Made by a program: the position numbers and the translations under genes. 64,000 nt of DNA from Actinomadura xylanilytica (lineage in GTDB: Bacteria > Actinomycetota > Actinomycetes > Streptosporangiales > Streptosporangiaceae), in assembly GCF_030283145.1 (NCBI RefSeq), contig NZ_JASNWE010000005.1, positions 434,001 to 498,000 of the forward strand, read 5' to 3'. Positions 17,715 through 26,695 of this stretch are shown here, in pieces (the stretch's first letter is position 1; each line of letters opens with the position of its first letter). The notes beneath the pieces were generated by a model. It saw only the letters and a list, made by a program, of their open reading frames with translations. It did not search any database and was not told the origin of the DNA.

Positions 17715-18388
17715 GCATCCGTGTCGCCATCGTCGACGACCAGGCTCTCGTCCGCGGCGGCTTCGCCATGATCTTGCAGATCCACGACGACATCGAGGTC
17801 GTCGCCGAGGCCGGGACCGGCACCGAGGCGATCGAGGCGGCGCGCCGGCACCGGCCCGACGTGATCCTCATGGACATCCGGATGCCGGACATGGACGGTC
17901 TGGAGGCCACCGAGCGGATCCTGGCCGAATCCGATTGGAACGTCAGGGTGCTCATCCTGACCACGTTCGACCCGGACGAGTACGTCTACCGGGCGATGCA
18001 CGCCGGTGCCAGCGGCTTCGTCCTCAAGGACATCCCACCCGACCAGCTCGCCACCGCCGTGCGCACCGTCGCCGACGGCGGCGCTCTGCTGGCCCCCTCG
18101 ATCACCCGCCGGCTGATCGGCCGGTTCGCCCGGCGGCTGAGCGTCAACACCGCCGTGGCCGAACGTCTGGAACGCCTGACCGACCGCGAGCGCGAAGTGA
18201 TGGCCGCCGTGGCCCGCGGGTCGAGCAACTCCGAGATCGCCAAAGAGCTCTTCATCGGACCCGCGACCGTCAAGACGCACGTCTCCGGCATCCTCACCAA
18301 GCTAGGCCTACGTGACCGCACCCAGATCGTCATCTTCGCCTACGAGAGCGGCCTGGTCGAGGCAGGCGACCGCAACATCGGCCACTGA
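17711..18388 (+). CDS. NarL/LuxR-family response regulator
   Basis: 225 residues: receiver domain (VAIVDDQALVRGGF, phosphoacceptor Asp55 in VILMDIRMPDMDG, Thr in LILTTFD, Lys in VLKDIPP) and a LuxR helix-turn-helix (LTDREREVMAAVARGSSNSEIAKELFIGPATVKTHVSGILTKL, given here in two overlapping parts of the domain). It is translationally coupled to the kinase and likely acts on the divergent MmpL promoter. Confidence 0.93.
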   Translation: MSIRVAIVDDQALVRGGFAMILQIHDDIEVVAEAGTGTEAIEAARRHRPDVILMDIRMPDMDGLEATERILAESDWNVRVLILTTFDPDEYVYRAMHAGASGFVLKDIPPDQLATAVRTVADGGALLAPSITRRLIGRFARRLSVNTAVAERLERLTDREREVMAAVARGSSNSEIAKELFIGPATVKTHVSGILTKLGLRDRTQIVIFAYESGLVEAGDRNIGH

Positions 18389-18419
18389 CCGGCGGTGGCG
18401 GGCCTACACCGGCTTTCGA

Positions 18420-18964
18420 GCCGCTGGGCGGTCGGGGGGCTCGCTGGAGGTAGCCGCTGGCCGAGCGGAGCCAGGAGATGGAGGACCTGGTGGAGAACGA
18501 GTCGGGCATGAGGCCCATCAGCGGTCCCCGGCGGCTGGGATCTTCCGACCCGCGAACCTGGCGACCCTGCGTACGATCTTGGCGCGGGTGCGTTCGTAGC
18601 CGCGCAGGTCGCCGACGGACCGGCTCAGCGCCCGGGCGTCCTCCAGCGCCTGGACCCTGCCCATCGCCATCGCCGGAGACATCGTGTGGGCGGCGTCCCC
18701 CATGAGGGTGGTGGGGTCGCGGCCCCAGGTCGCCGGGACGCAGTGGCCGTAGTGCGGGGAGAACTGGGCGGTCTGGGCGTGGACGAGCACGGTGGGGAGC
18801 GGTTCCGACCAGTGGCCGAAACGTTCGCGCAGCCGGTCCATCACGTCGGGAGCGTCGCCCCGGAACGGGCTGCCCGGCTTGGCGCGCAGGTCGAACCACC
18901 ACGACATCGTCCCGTGCCCGGCCGAGGCCACGCTGCCGAGCGCGCGCCCGTTGGAGACCAACAT
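18420..18964 (-). pseudogene. FAD-dependent aromatic monooxygenase, C-terminal part, frameshifted
   Basis: Contains LMGDAAHTMSPAMAMG, the GD motif that closes over the FAD ribityl/pyrophosphate in the PHBH family, followed by ALEDARALSRSV and RRVARFAGRKIPAAG. The frame stops at 18518, but the natural C-terminus (LMGLMPDSFSTRSSISWLRSA) follows in the next frame, so one or two bases have been lost. The N-terminal FAD-binding Rossmann half is missing. Confidence 0.7.
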
Positions 18965-19133
18965 GGATCAGCTCCCATGCTCATGGCCCCGTCCGGGCAC
19001 GAGTACATCCGCACCTGACCATCCACGCCGACGTCACCGCCGAAGCCGTCGCCACCGTGCTTGCGCGGCAAGACCGGGTGTGAGTAGTTGCGGTACAGAA
19101 AGTGCCGCTGAGGTTGATCATGTTGAAATTGGC
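18965..19133. other. No gene recognised
   Basis: A short rightward tail (LTIHADVTAEAVATVLARQ then TGA at about 19083) looks like the end of a lost gene. Nothing else is supported. Confidence 0.25.
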
Positions 19134-19783
19134 TTACCTCGTCGGCGCTTCGAGCTGACGGGGCACGGCGCCAGCGCGCAGCTCGCGCAGGTCCGGGATG
19201 TGGTTGTAGAGGGTGCCTGGGGAGACGCCCAGCAGCTTGGCGATCGAGGTGATCGAGCGGCCGGGGTCAGGCAGCAGATCGCGGGCCGCGCGGATGACTT
19301 CCTCAGTGGCGACGCTCGGGCGCCCGCCGACCCGGCCGCGCTCGCGGGCGGCGGCCAGGCCCTCGTTGGTGCCGATGACGATGAGCTCGCGGATGAACTC
19401 GGCCAGCGCGGCGAAGACGTGGAAGACGAGCCGGCCGCCGGGGGTGGTGGTGTCCAGGTTCTCGTGCAGCGAGGTGAAGCCGATCCCACGCTCGCGCAGT
19501 TCGGCGACCATGTTGATGAGGTCCTGGAGGCTGCGGCCGTAGCGGTCCAGACTCGGGACGACGAGGGTGTCGCCGGGGTCGAGGAAGGCGTGGCACGCCT
19601 TCAGTTCGGGGCGGAGTGCGTTCTTGCCGGACTTCTTGTCCGCGAAGATCTTCCGGCACCCGGCGGCGGTGAGCGCGTCGAGCTGCCGCTCCAGCTTCTG
19701 CCCGCTGGTCGAGACTCGCGCGTACCCGATCTTGATCTCGGTGCGGACGAGTGGTCCGGCTCGGCCGGTTCGAGGGCGGTCAT
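19134..19783 (-). pseudogene. Serine resolvase, frameshifted at codon ~11
   Basis: From about 19750 one frame runs cleanly through the resolvase catalytic domain (EIKIGYARVSTSGQKLERQL with active-site Ser, FADKKSGKNALRPEL, VPSLDRYGRSLQDL, FAALAEFIRELI) and the C-terminal helix-turn-helix (SITSIAKLLGVSPGTLYNHIP) to the stop at 19134. That frame has no ATG, GTG or TTG start. The ATG at 19783 begins MTALEPAEPD in a neighbouring frame, and inserting one base after codon 10 would join it to LVRTEIK. So it is a one-base deletion mutant, a sequencing error, or it uses an unusual start. Confidence 0.75.
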
Positions 19784-20047
19784 GGCCCCGGATCGTGTCA
19801 GAAAACGGCGATTCGAGGTTATTGAATGACCCAGGTTTTTGAAGGGGTTTTTGAAGGCTCTGCGGGATCCGGGCGGCCTCCCAGAGCGATCTTCAGAAAA
19901 CGAAGGTTTCTTGAAGATCGTCACGCGGATGGGGCCGTACCGATCGGCGTGGTGGCCCCCGGGATGGCTTCAGCGGTGCCGCGTGCCTGCCAACTGCCGA
20001 CTCTGGCAGCGCCTGGCAACGCGGGAACCGTCCGACCGCCCCCACCT
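19784..20047. promoter_or_regulatory. Upstream region of the resolvase with direct repeats
   Basis: No gene. TTTTTGAAGG occurs twice near 19835-19860 and TCAGAAAACG at about 19798 and 19894. Such repeats upstream of a resolvase are expected for a res site, but the subsites could not be aligned firmly. Confidence 0.3.
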
Positions 20048-20104
20048 CACGCTCCACTCGCACGGGTTCGCGGCGCTGACGCGAACCCGTGCGAGTGGAG
20101 CGTG
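20048..20104. terminator. Perfect 25-bp-stem hairpin after the MBL gene
   Basis: Arms 20048-20072 and 20080-20104 are perfectly complementary over 25 bases with a 7-base loop. The stem begins immediately beside the TAG of the leftward MBL-fold gene. There is no U tract, which is usual for actinomycete hairpin terminators. Confidence 0.75.
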
Positions 20105-20983
20105 CTACTCGTCCGCCAGGTCGCGCTGCAGGCGGGCGACCAGCGCCTGCAGCCGCCGGCGCATGTCGCCCGGTTCGAGCGTCGGGCTCATCGTGCCGTG
20201 GGTGGGAACGACCCGTGCGAAATTGAAGCCGTCGAGCCGCTGGAGTGAGCCGACCTGGGCGGGCCAGGAGTACCAGCACACGGACGGTTCTGCGCTGAGG
20301 TCATGACGATAGGGGTCCCAGCCGAGCGAGTCGCCGGTGAACAGGGTGCCGTCGTCATTCAGGTACATAACGTGTCCCTCGGTGTGCCCGGGGGTGGGGA
20401 TCGCCAGCACGCCGGCGGCAACCTCGCAGGTCTCGGCACTTCTCAGGATCCGGCCTGCGAATGGGGCGGCGTCAGCGTCGGCGGCATGGATGACCACTTC
20501 AGAGCCGAATGCATCGGCATAGCGCTCGGCGTCGCCGACGTCGTCGCGGTGCGTCAGCAAGATCGCCGTGATTCCACCGAGCGATTCCATCCAGGCGCAG
20601 AGCGACGGGGTGAAGCGCGGCGCGTCGACGAGGAGGTTGCCCTCGGTGCGCTGCACGAGGAAGGCGTTGCCGCCTGCGGTTTTGGGCGAGTTCGAGCCCG
20701 TCCGCCAGGTGCCGGGTGTGATCTCCAAGGGGTGGTGTCGCCGCCACGTCACGCCGGATTCGGTGCCGATCGACCGGGACGGGCACACCTCGGCGGCGAG
20801 CTGTGCCTGCAGGATCTCGTCTTCGGTGGCCGGCTGGCGGGTCATGACGAAATGCTCGCCGTCAGTTGCCAGCCCGAACAGCGTCGGCGCGAGCGAGACC
20901 GAACCTCCGCAGCCGATACAGCGGTCGTCGACGAACCAGTCTCCGGCCACGTTCTCAGGGTGACGCCGGTCTCCGCGGGCCAT
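20105..20983 (-). CDS. Ferredoxin-like plus MBL-fold hydrolase fusion
   Basis: 292 residues. An N-terminal ferredoxin-like part has DDRCIGCGG and, about 45 residues on, EVCPSRSIG; the third Cys of a normal CxxCxxC is Ser, so it may hold an incomplete or 3Fe-4S cluster. The metallo-beta-lactamase domain has ILLTHRDDVGDAERY in place of HxHxDH, then PTPGHTEGHVMYL, TGDSLGWDP and PTHGTMSP, so metal ligands are partly altered. ATG at 20983 has GAGGAGG seven bases upstream. It is divergent from the TetR gene at 21095 with a 10-bp dyad between, and terminated by the hairpin at 20048. Confidence 0.8.
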   Translation of the reverse strand: MARGDRRHPENVAGDWFVDDRCIGCGGSVSLAPTLFGLATDGEHFVMTRQPATEDEILQAQLAAEVCPSRSIGTESGVTWRRHHPLEITPGTWRTGSNSPKTAGGNAFLVQRTEGNLLVDAPRFTPSLCAWMESLGGITAILLTHRDDVGDAERYADAFGSEVVIHAADADAAPFAGRILRSAETCEVAAGVLAIPTPGHTEGHVMYLNDDGTLFTGDSLGWDPYRHDLSAEPSVCWYSWPAQVGSLQRLDGFNFARVVPTHGTMSPTLEPGDMRRRLQALVARLQRDLADE

Positions 20984-21032
20984 CGCCGTTCCTCCTCTGA
21001 GCAAAGGTCACCAGGGGGACAAACGTATCACC

Positions 21033-21056
21033 TAATGGAACATTGATGTTCCATTA
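21033..21056. promoter_or_regulatory. TetR operator
   Basis: Perfect inverted repeat TAATGGAACA-TTGA-TGTTCCATTA midway between the divergent MBL-fold and TetR genes. Confidence 0.75.
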
Positions 21057-21094
21057 ATGATCAGCGATGTAACTTATCGGGGTCCGGTAGTACA

Positions 21095-21706
21095 GTGACC
21101 AGTATGAATGAGCCTGGACCCGAGGCCGCAGGAGCACGAACGCGCAGTCGTACACGCCGCGCCATCCTCAGCGCGGCCGCCTCTGTGCTCGGCCGTGACT
21201 ATCACGCCACGCTGGCGGATATCGCAGACGCCGCCGGCGTCGGCCGCACGACACTGCACCGCTACTTCTCCGACCGCACCGGGCTCATCAGCGCAGCCAT
21301 CGAGGACTCCATCGCGGCGATCGATGAGTCGGTGGCCGGCGCGGCCATCGACCAGGGCTCCCCCATCGAGGCGATGCGCAGGCTGGTCACGGCGATGGTG
21401 GCGGTCGGCGACCGGCTGGTATTCCTCTTCGGCGATCCACGCGTTCTGGAAGGCCGCGGCGCAGCAAAGACACCGGAGCCTCTCGATGACCCGGTGCTCA
21501 CTCTCATCAAGCGCGGGCAAGCCGAAGGCGCCTTCGACCCGGACGTCACTCCCGCCTGGATCCAACGTGTGCTCTGGTCGCTGGTGTACACCGGGTACCA
21601 GGACGCCGAGGCCTGTGGGCTGCCGAGGCACGGCATCGTCTCCGCTGTCATCCGCACGCTCGAAAACGGTATCCATACGTCGAATCCGGAACACCGTCAG
21701 GCATGA
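21095..21706 (+). CDS. TetR/AcrR-family regulator
   Basis: 203 residues: N-terminal helix-turn-helix (TRRAILSAAASVLGRDYHATLADIADAAGVGRTTLHRYFSDRTGLI) and a helical ligand-binding domain. It probably represses the divergent MBL-fold gene and itself through the dyad at 21033-21056. The ligand is unknown. The left end of the Tn3-family element begins 29 bases after its stop. Confidence 0.88.
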   Translation: MTSMNEPGPEAAGARTRSRTRRAILSAAASVLGRDYHATLADIADAAGVGRTTLHRYFSDRTGLISAAIEDSIAAIDESVAGAAIDQGSPIEAMRRLVTAMVAVGDRLVFLFGDPRVLEGRGAAKTPEPLDDPVLTLIKRGQAEGAFDPDVTPAWIQRVLWSLVYTGYQDAEACGLPRHGIVSAVIRTLENGIHTSNPEHRQA

Positions 21707-21734
21707 GCCGCGAACTCAGCCATCCAACAGGTCC

Positions 21735-21778
21735 GGGCTTGGGGAACATCGGTACAGCGGTTGGCGCTGAGAACGATC
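21735..21778 (+). repeat. Left inverted repeat of the Tn3-family element
   Basis: Reads GGGCTTGGGGAACATCGGTA and on to TTGGCGCTGAGAACGATC; the exact reverse complement of 36763-36806. The inner GGCGCTGAG resembles the conserved CGCTAAG of Tn3-family ends. Confidence 0.85.
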
Positions 21779-21879
21779 TTGAGACGTGAGCGGTGAACTT
21801 CTAGCACGGGTGGTCTGCTTCCCGGGGCCCTTCGGCCAAAGATCCACGTTCTGTAGCGGCGGGTGGTTGGCTCCGCCGC

Positions 21880-24800
21880 ATGCCGGTGGAATTTCTGACG
21901 GACGAGCAGGCCGAGGCGTACGGGAAGTTCGTTGAGGAGCCGACGCGCCCGGAGTTGGAGCGCTTCTTCTTCCTGGATGACGTGGACCGGGATCTGATCG
22001 CGCTGCGGCGTACGCGGTACCACCAACTGGGCTTCGCGCTGCAGATGTGCACGGTGCGCTACATCGGCAGGTTCCTCCCCGACGATCCTCTGGGTGTGCC
22101 GTGGCCGGTGGTGGAGCACCTGGCCGAGCAGCTCGGCATCGAGGACGTCTCGGTCGTGAAGCGGTACACCGAGCGTCCGAAGACCGCGTACGAGCACGCG
22201 TGGGAGATCCGGGACGCGTACGAGTATCACGAGTACGACGACCCGGAGTGGGGTCGGAAGTTCCGGACGTTCTTGCACGGGCGGGCGTGGACCGCGCATT
22301 CGGAGGGGCCGAAGGCGCTGTTCGACTATGCGGTGGGCTGGCTGCGTAAGCACCGGGTGCTGCTGCCCGGGGTGTCGGTGCTGGCGCGGCAGGTGTCCGA
22401 GGTCCGCGAGATCGCGGACAAGCGCCTGCACACGACAGTCGCCAGGGCGGCCTGGTGGGCGGACCGGTCGCTGCCCGCCGACCTGGTGGCGCTGCTGGAG
22501 ACGCCGGAGGGCAGGCGGTACTCGTATCTGGAGACCACCCGCCGGCCGCCGACGAAGACCACGGGGACGGCGATGAAGCGGGCGTTGGAGCGGGTGGATG
22601 AGATCGCCGTGTACCGGCTGGGGCGGGTGAAGCTGGACAAGCTACCGCCGAACCGGCTCGCCGCGCTGGCCCGTTACGGCCTGGGGTCGAAGGCGACAAG
22701 CCTGGAGCGGGCGAGCGAGCCGAAGCGCACCGCGATGCTGACCGCGGTGATGCGGCACCTGGAGGCCAAGGCCATCGACGACGCGCTGGAGCTGTTCACG
22801 GTGCTGATGTCGACCAAGCTACTCAGTACCGCGAAGCGGCTCACGAACAAGGATCGGCTCTCCACGCTGCCGCAGCTGGAGAAGGCGTCCCGCATCACGG
22901 CCCGCATCTCGAAGGTGTTCATGGAGGAGCTGGAGCACATCGAGGAGAGCGGCAAGGCGGTGGATGCGGCCGCGATGTGGAAGGCCCTGGAGGAGGTCGC
23001 GCCGAGGGCCCAGCTGTGGAGCGCGGCCGCCACGGTGGCGAGCCTGGTCCCGGAGGACGACAACTCGGCGGAGATCGCGATCCGCGAGGCGTTGGCCAAC
23101 CGCTACAACACGGTGCGCCCGTTCCTGTCGCTGCTCGGCGACACCAAGATGCTCGGCGCGGCCCCAGCCGGGGAGCGGGTCCTGGCCGCGGTCAAGGGCC
23201 TGCCCGCGCTCAGCCGGCGCCAGGTGACGAAGAAGCCGCTGCTGAAGCGGGAGGTTGACGACAAGGTGGTGCCGCCGTACTGGCGCAAGGCGGTGTACGC
23301 GAACAAGGACCTGCCGCAGGGCGCGGTGGACCGCGACGCCTATGTGGTGTGCGTGCTGGAGCAGCTGTACCGGGCGCTGGTCAGCCGCGCCATCTTCGCT
23401 TCCCCCTCGCACCGCTTCTCCAACCCGCGCGCCCGTCTGCTGGACGGCAAGCCGTGGCTGGCGGTGCGCGAGGACGTACTGGCGGGCCTGAGCCTGGAGG
23501 CGCCCGTCGAGGAGCATCTGGCGGAGCTGGTGCGGGTACTGGACGCGGCGTGGAAGCAGATGGCCGAACGCCTCGAAGAGGCCGGCGCGGATGCGAAGGT
23601 CAGCATCGAGGTGCAGCCCAACGGGCGGGCCAAGCTGAACGTGGACGCGCTCGGGGCACTCGGGGTGCCCAAGTCGCTGGCCTGGCTGCGGCGCCGGGTG
23701 GAGAAGATGCTCCCGAAGATCGACCTGCCGGACCTGCTGTTCGAAGTGCACTCCTGGACCGGGTTCCTGGACGCCTTCGTGCACCTGGGCGACGGCAAGA
23801 CCCGCATAAAGGACCTCACCACCTCGGTCGTCGCGCTCCTGGTGAGCGAGGCGTGCAACATCGGCATGACCCCGGTGACCAACCCCGGCCACGAGGCGCT
23901 GACCCGCTCCCGGCTGGTCCACGTCGACCAGTACTACCTTCGCGCCGACACCATCGCCGCGGCCAACGCCGCTCTGATCGAGGCCCAGGCGAAGGTGCCG
24001 ATCGTGGCGCACTGGGGCAACGGACTGCTCGCCTCCGTCGACGGACTGCGCTTCGTCGTCCCGGTCCGCTCCATCAGCACCGCCCCGAACCCGAAGTACT
24101 TCGGGTTCAAGCGCGGCATCACCTGGCTGAACGCCGTCAATGACCAGGTCTTCGGCATCGGGCAGATGGTCGTCCCTGGCACGCCCCGCGACTCCCTGCA
24201 CATCCTGGACGCCCTGCTGAACCTCGATGGCGGGGTGAAGCCGGAGATGGTCGCCACCGACAACGCCTCGTACAGCGACATGGTGTTCGGCCTGTTCAAG
24301 ATCCTGGGCTACAACTTCTCCCCGCGGTTCAAGGACCTGGACGACCAAAGGTTGTGGCGGGCGGAGATGGACGGATCGAGACCGGCGGCTACGGGCCGCT
24401 GACGGACCTGGCCCGCACGAACAAGGTGAACCTGAAGAAGGTGACCGCAGAGTGGGAGGAGATGCTGAAGGTGGCCGGCTCGCTGGTCACCAACCAGGTG
24501 CGGGCCTATGACCTGCTGCGGATGTTCGGCAGCCATGGACGACCGACGCCGCTGGGGCAGGCGTTCGCCGAGTACGGGCGCATTGCCAAGACCCTGCACC
24601 TGCTCCAGGTCGTCGACCCGGTCGATGACACCTACCGGCGGCAGATGGGCAAGCAGCTGTCCGTCCAGGAGTCCCGCCACACGCTCGCCCGGGACATCTG
24701 CCACGGCAAGCGGGGCACCATCCACCAGGCATACCGGGACGGCATGGAGGACCAACTCGGATCGCTGGGACTGGTGCTGAACGCCGTCGTGCTCTGGACG

Positions 24801-25076
24801 ACGAAGTACATCGACGCTGCGGTCGCCCAGCTGCGTGCCGAGGGCTACGAGATCAGCGATGAGGATGTCGCCCGCCTCTCCCCGCTGAAGTTCAAGAACC
24901 TCAACGTCCTGGGCCGCTACAGCTTCACCCCCTCCACCCCGCGCCAGGGCCTGCGTCCGCTGCGCGACCCGGACGCTCCCGAGCTCGACGATGACGAAGA
25001 CGGGGACGAGTGGGCCGCCCCGGCACAGGACTCGTCAACTTCTCGCAGTACTACGACTGGGCTGGGAGCAGGGTGA
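21880..25076 (+). pseudogene. tnpA: Tn3-family transposase, single-base frameshift
   Basis: N-terminal DUF4158 domain (PVEFLTDEQAEAYGKF to about residue 170), long helical middle, then the DDE core. Asp721 (LASVDGLRF) and Asp794 (VATDNASYSD) are in the first frame, which ends at about 24402. The catalytic Glu (LSVQESRHTLARDICHGKRG, codon 24669) lies in the next frame, which runs to 25076. Near 24374, GAC GG-ATC GAG ACC has lost one base relative to a GAC GGC ATC GAG reading (DGIETGGYGPLTDLAR). The full protein would be about 1065 residues, short of nothing else. As it stands the triad is split, so the gene is inactive unless this is a sequencing error or frameshifting occurs. Confidence 0.88.
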
Positions 25077-25359
25077 GGCGAACGCTTCGGCCCTCCAGGT
25101 GGAAGCTGAGAGGAGAGTGATGAACGAACCGGACGATATGGCCCTTAGAACCCGTCTTTGAACGGCCCTTGAGCAGACTGTCGGGAGAGATCGCGGGAAC
25201 GCCTCCTCTGATTGGGAACGCATCGAGCCTTCTCGCCGGGCTGAGCGGTCATCGATCGCCCGGCCGTCTCGCTGCCGGGGCGGTTGCGGCAACTCTGATG
25301 GACGCGCATCAAGGTGCGAGCGATGAGGTCTCGCGGCACTTCGCCGCCTGGGCAGCGGC
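25077..25359. other. No gene recognised
   Basis: Short frames on both strands with no family, start signal or conserved motif. Confidence 0.3.
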
Positions 25360-26115
25360 TCAGCGGGCGCGGCGGATGGGCTGCCTGGTCTGGGTGGGAT
25401 TGGTGGTGAGGAAGTCCAGGATGGCCCGATAGACCGGCTCCGGCTTCTCCATCACCAGGAGGTGGGATGTGCCGGGTACGACGGCGAGCTCGGACTCGGG
25501 GATCGCCCGGTAGAGCGCGATCGTGTGCTCCAGCGTTACCGCGTCGTCGTCCCCGGACATGACGAGGGTGCGGCTCGCGATGCGGCCGAGGTCGTCCTCT
25601 GTCAGGTTCGGCTCGGACCGCGCCATGCGCAGCAGCTTGTCCACGACGACGGGGAAGTGTTCCTGGCCGTCGGGTGACACTTCGCCGTAGCGGGCACCCA
25701 GGTACGGCACGGCCTCGGCGAATCCGTCCAGAACGCCGGGCACCAGGCCGCCGTGTCGGAAGTTGCCGCTGATCAGGACGAGACGCCGCACGAGGTCGGG
25801 GCGGCGCATCGCGACGATCATCGCCACGTTCGCGCCGTCGCTGTGGCCGACCAGGTGCGCCGGGCCGCCGACCGCCTTCTCCAGGAAGGCGATCATGTCG
25901 TCGGCCATGACGTCATACGACAGCGGGCCATGGACGTCGGGTGTGTGGCCGTGACCGCGCCGGTCCACCGTGATGACGCGCAGGCCATCGAGAACGGGCA
26001 GGGCCGGGACGAACATCCGCGAGTCGACGAAGCCACCGTGGAGCAGGACGACGGGTTCACCGTCGCCCTGCTCGTCGTACCAGGTCGCAACCTCACCGAG
26101 CTGAATGATCGCCAT
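25360..26115 (-). CDS. Alpha/beta hydrolase (transposon cargo)
   Basis: 251 residues: LLHGGFVDSRMF oxyanion region, DRRGHGHTPDV, nucleophile elbow GHSDGAN, Asp in SGDDDAVT and His in PGTSHLLVMEKP, a complete alpha/beta-hydrolase triad. The substrate cannot be inferred. The ATG at 26115 (MAIIQLGEV) is preferred; a second ATG at 26124 is possible and neither has a good ribosome site. It lies between tnpA and the recombinase of the Tn3-family element, reading leftward, so it is probable cargo. Confidence 0.82.
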   Translation of the reverse strand: MAIIQLGEVATWYDEQGDGEPVVLLHGGFVDSRMFVPALPVLDGLRVITVDRRGHGHTPDVHGPLSYDVMADDMIAFLEKAVGGPAHLVGHSDGANVAMIVAMRRPDLVRRLVLISGNFRHGGLVPGVLDGFAEAVPYLGARYGEVSPDGQEHFPVVVDKLLRMARSEPNLTEDDLGRIASRTLVMSGDDDAVTLEHTIALYRAIPESELAVVPGTSHLLVMEKPEPVYRAILDFLTTNPTQTRQPIRRAR

Positions 26116-26125
26116 ATGATCCATT

Positions 26126-26338
26126 GTGGCCCACGTGGGACAGCGACGGCATCGGCGGGTCACCCTGAAGAAGATCGACGTCGTCGGCTACGCCGTCTGG
26201 GCCGGCATCGAAGCCATCGGCGCGGCCGTCCTCGGTCCGGTGTTCCGGCTGACACGCATTCCGTGTGCCGGTCAGCCGATCGTCCTGGCTGCCCGGCACA
26301 CGGACTCCGGCCTTGAGGGCCATCGGGGCAGCCGTTAG
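26126..26338 (+). CDS. Small hypothetical frame ending in a relic transposon end
   Basis: 70 codons from a GTG; the centre (VTLKKIDVVGYAVWAGIEAIGAAVLGPVFRL, a hydrophobic helix) looks protein-like. Its last codons lie in the relic right end at 26335, so it is probably a truncated gene. Divergent from the hydrolase. Confidence 0.3.
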   Translation: MAHVGQRRHRRVTLKKIDVVGYAVWAGIEAIGAAVLGPVFRLTRIPCAGQPIVLAARHTDSGLEGHRGSR

Positions 26339-26370
26339 CGCCAAGGGCTGCCCCGATGGTCCCCAAGGCT
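26320..26370 (+). repeat. Relic right end no. 4 inside a perfect hairpin
   Basis: GTTAGCGCCAAGGGCTGCCC...GGTCCCCAAGGC aligns to the element right end at 36763. Its inner part is the loop of a perfect stem CCATCGGGGCAGCC / GGCTGCCCCGATGG (26320-26333 and 26346-26359). Confidence 0.6.
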
Positions 26371-26505
26371 GTAGACATCGGCCCCGACCACGAGTTCGAC
26401 GCCGGGATGGTCGCCGTCGCACGGCGACAGGTCGAACGGATGCGGATGATGGAATGGGAACTTACGGGCGCCCACCCGAGCGACGTCGACCCAGACGCCG
26501 AGTGA
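26356..26505 (+). CDS. 49-codon acidic frame
   Basis: ATG at 26356 lies within the relic end; the frame reads VPKAVDIGPDHEFDAGMVAV, RRQVERMRMMEWELTGAHPS and an acidic tail to TGA. The composition suggests a real C-terminus that was cut by the repeat. No ribosome site. Confidence 0.3.
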   Translation: MVPKAVDIGPDHEFDAGMVAVARRQVERMRMMEWELTGAHPSDVDPDAE

Positions 26506-26552
26506 TTCTCACAAACGACCCTTTGCCCGAGCAAGATCAAAGATGGCGTCCC

Positions 26553-26683
26553 TGTCGATGTCCGAACTCCTCTGCACGTTCGTCCTGGGTTATGGACTGG
26601 TTTGCAGAGAACTTCGGATCCTCCTGCTGTCCGTAGTCGTGTGCACTACGGTCACTCTTCGTCCGCACTCGTGTGCGCAACGG
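26553..26683 (+). repeat. Left end with TniA-binding-type repeats
   Basis: After the 25-bp terminal repeat come further related 24-base units at 26628-26651 (TGTCCGTAGTCG...CTACGG) and 26660-26683 (CGTCCGCACTCG...CAACGG); the unit at 26559-26582 overlaps the terminal repeat. Multiple 19-24-bp binding sites at the ends are typical of TnsB/TniA-type transposons. Confidence 0.7.
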
Positions 26684-26695
26684 TGAGGTCGTGGC

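Noticed and set aside
19790..19830. Tn21-like inverted repeat (TCAGAAAACGG)
   Set aside because: Only 11 bases match and there is no partner end or GGGG terminus at the correct distance.
21706..21740. 5-bp target duplication of the Tn3-family element
   Set aside because: The five bases beside each GGGG terminus (GGCTT left, AAGCC right) are inverted, not direct, copies and belong to the end repeat itself.
22819..24348. Long open frame antisense to tnpA (over 500 codons)
   Set aside because: It is the usual high-GC shadow: His/Arg/Gln/Gly-rich with no domains, no start signal, and lies within a clear transposase gene.
24350..24402. Programmed frameshift in tnpA
   Set aside because: Tn3-family transposases are normally single frames and no slippery heptamer with stimulator was seen; a simple one-base loss is more likely.
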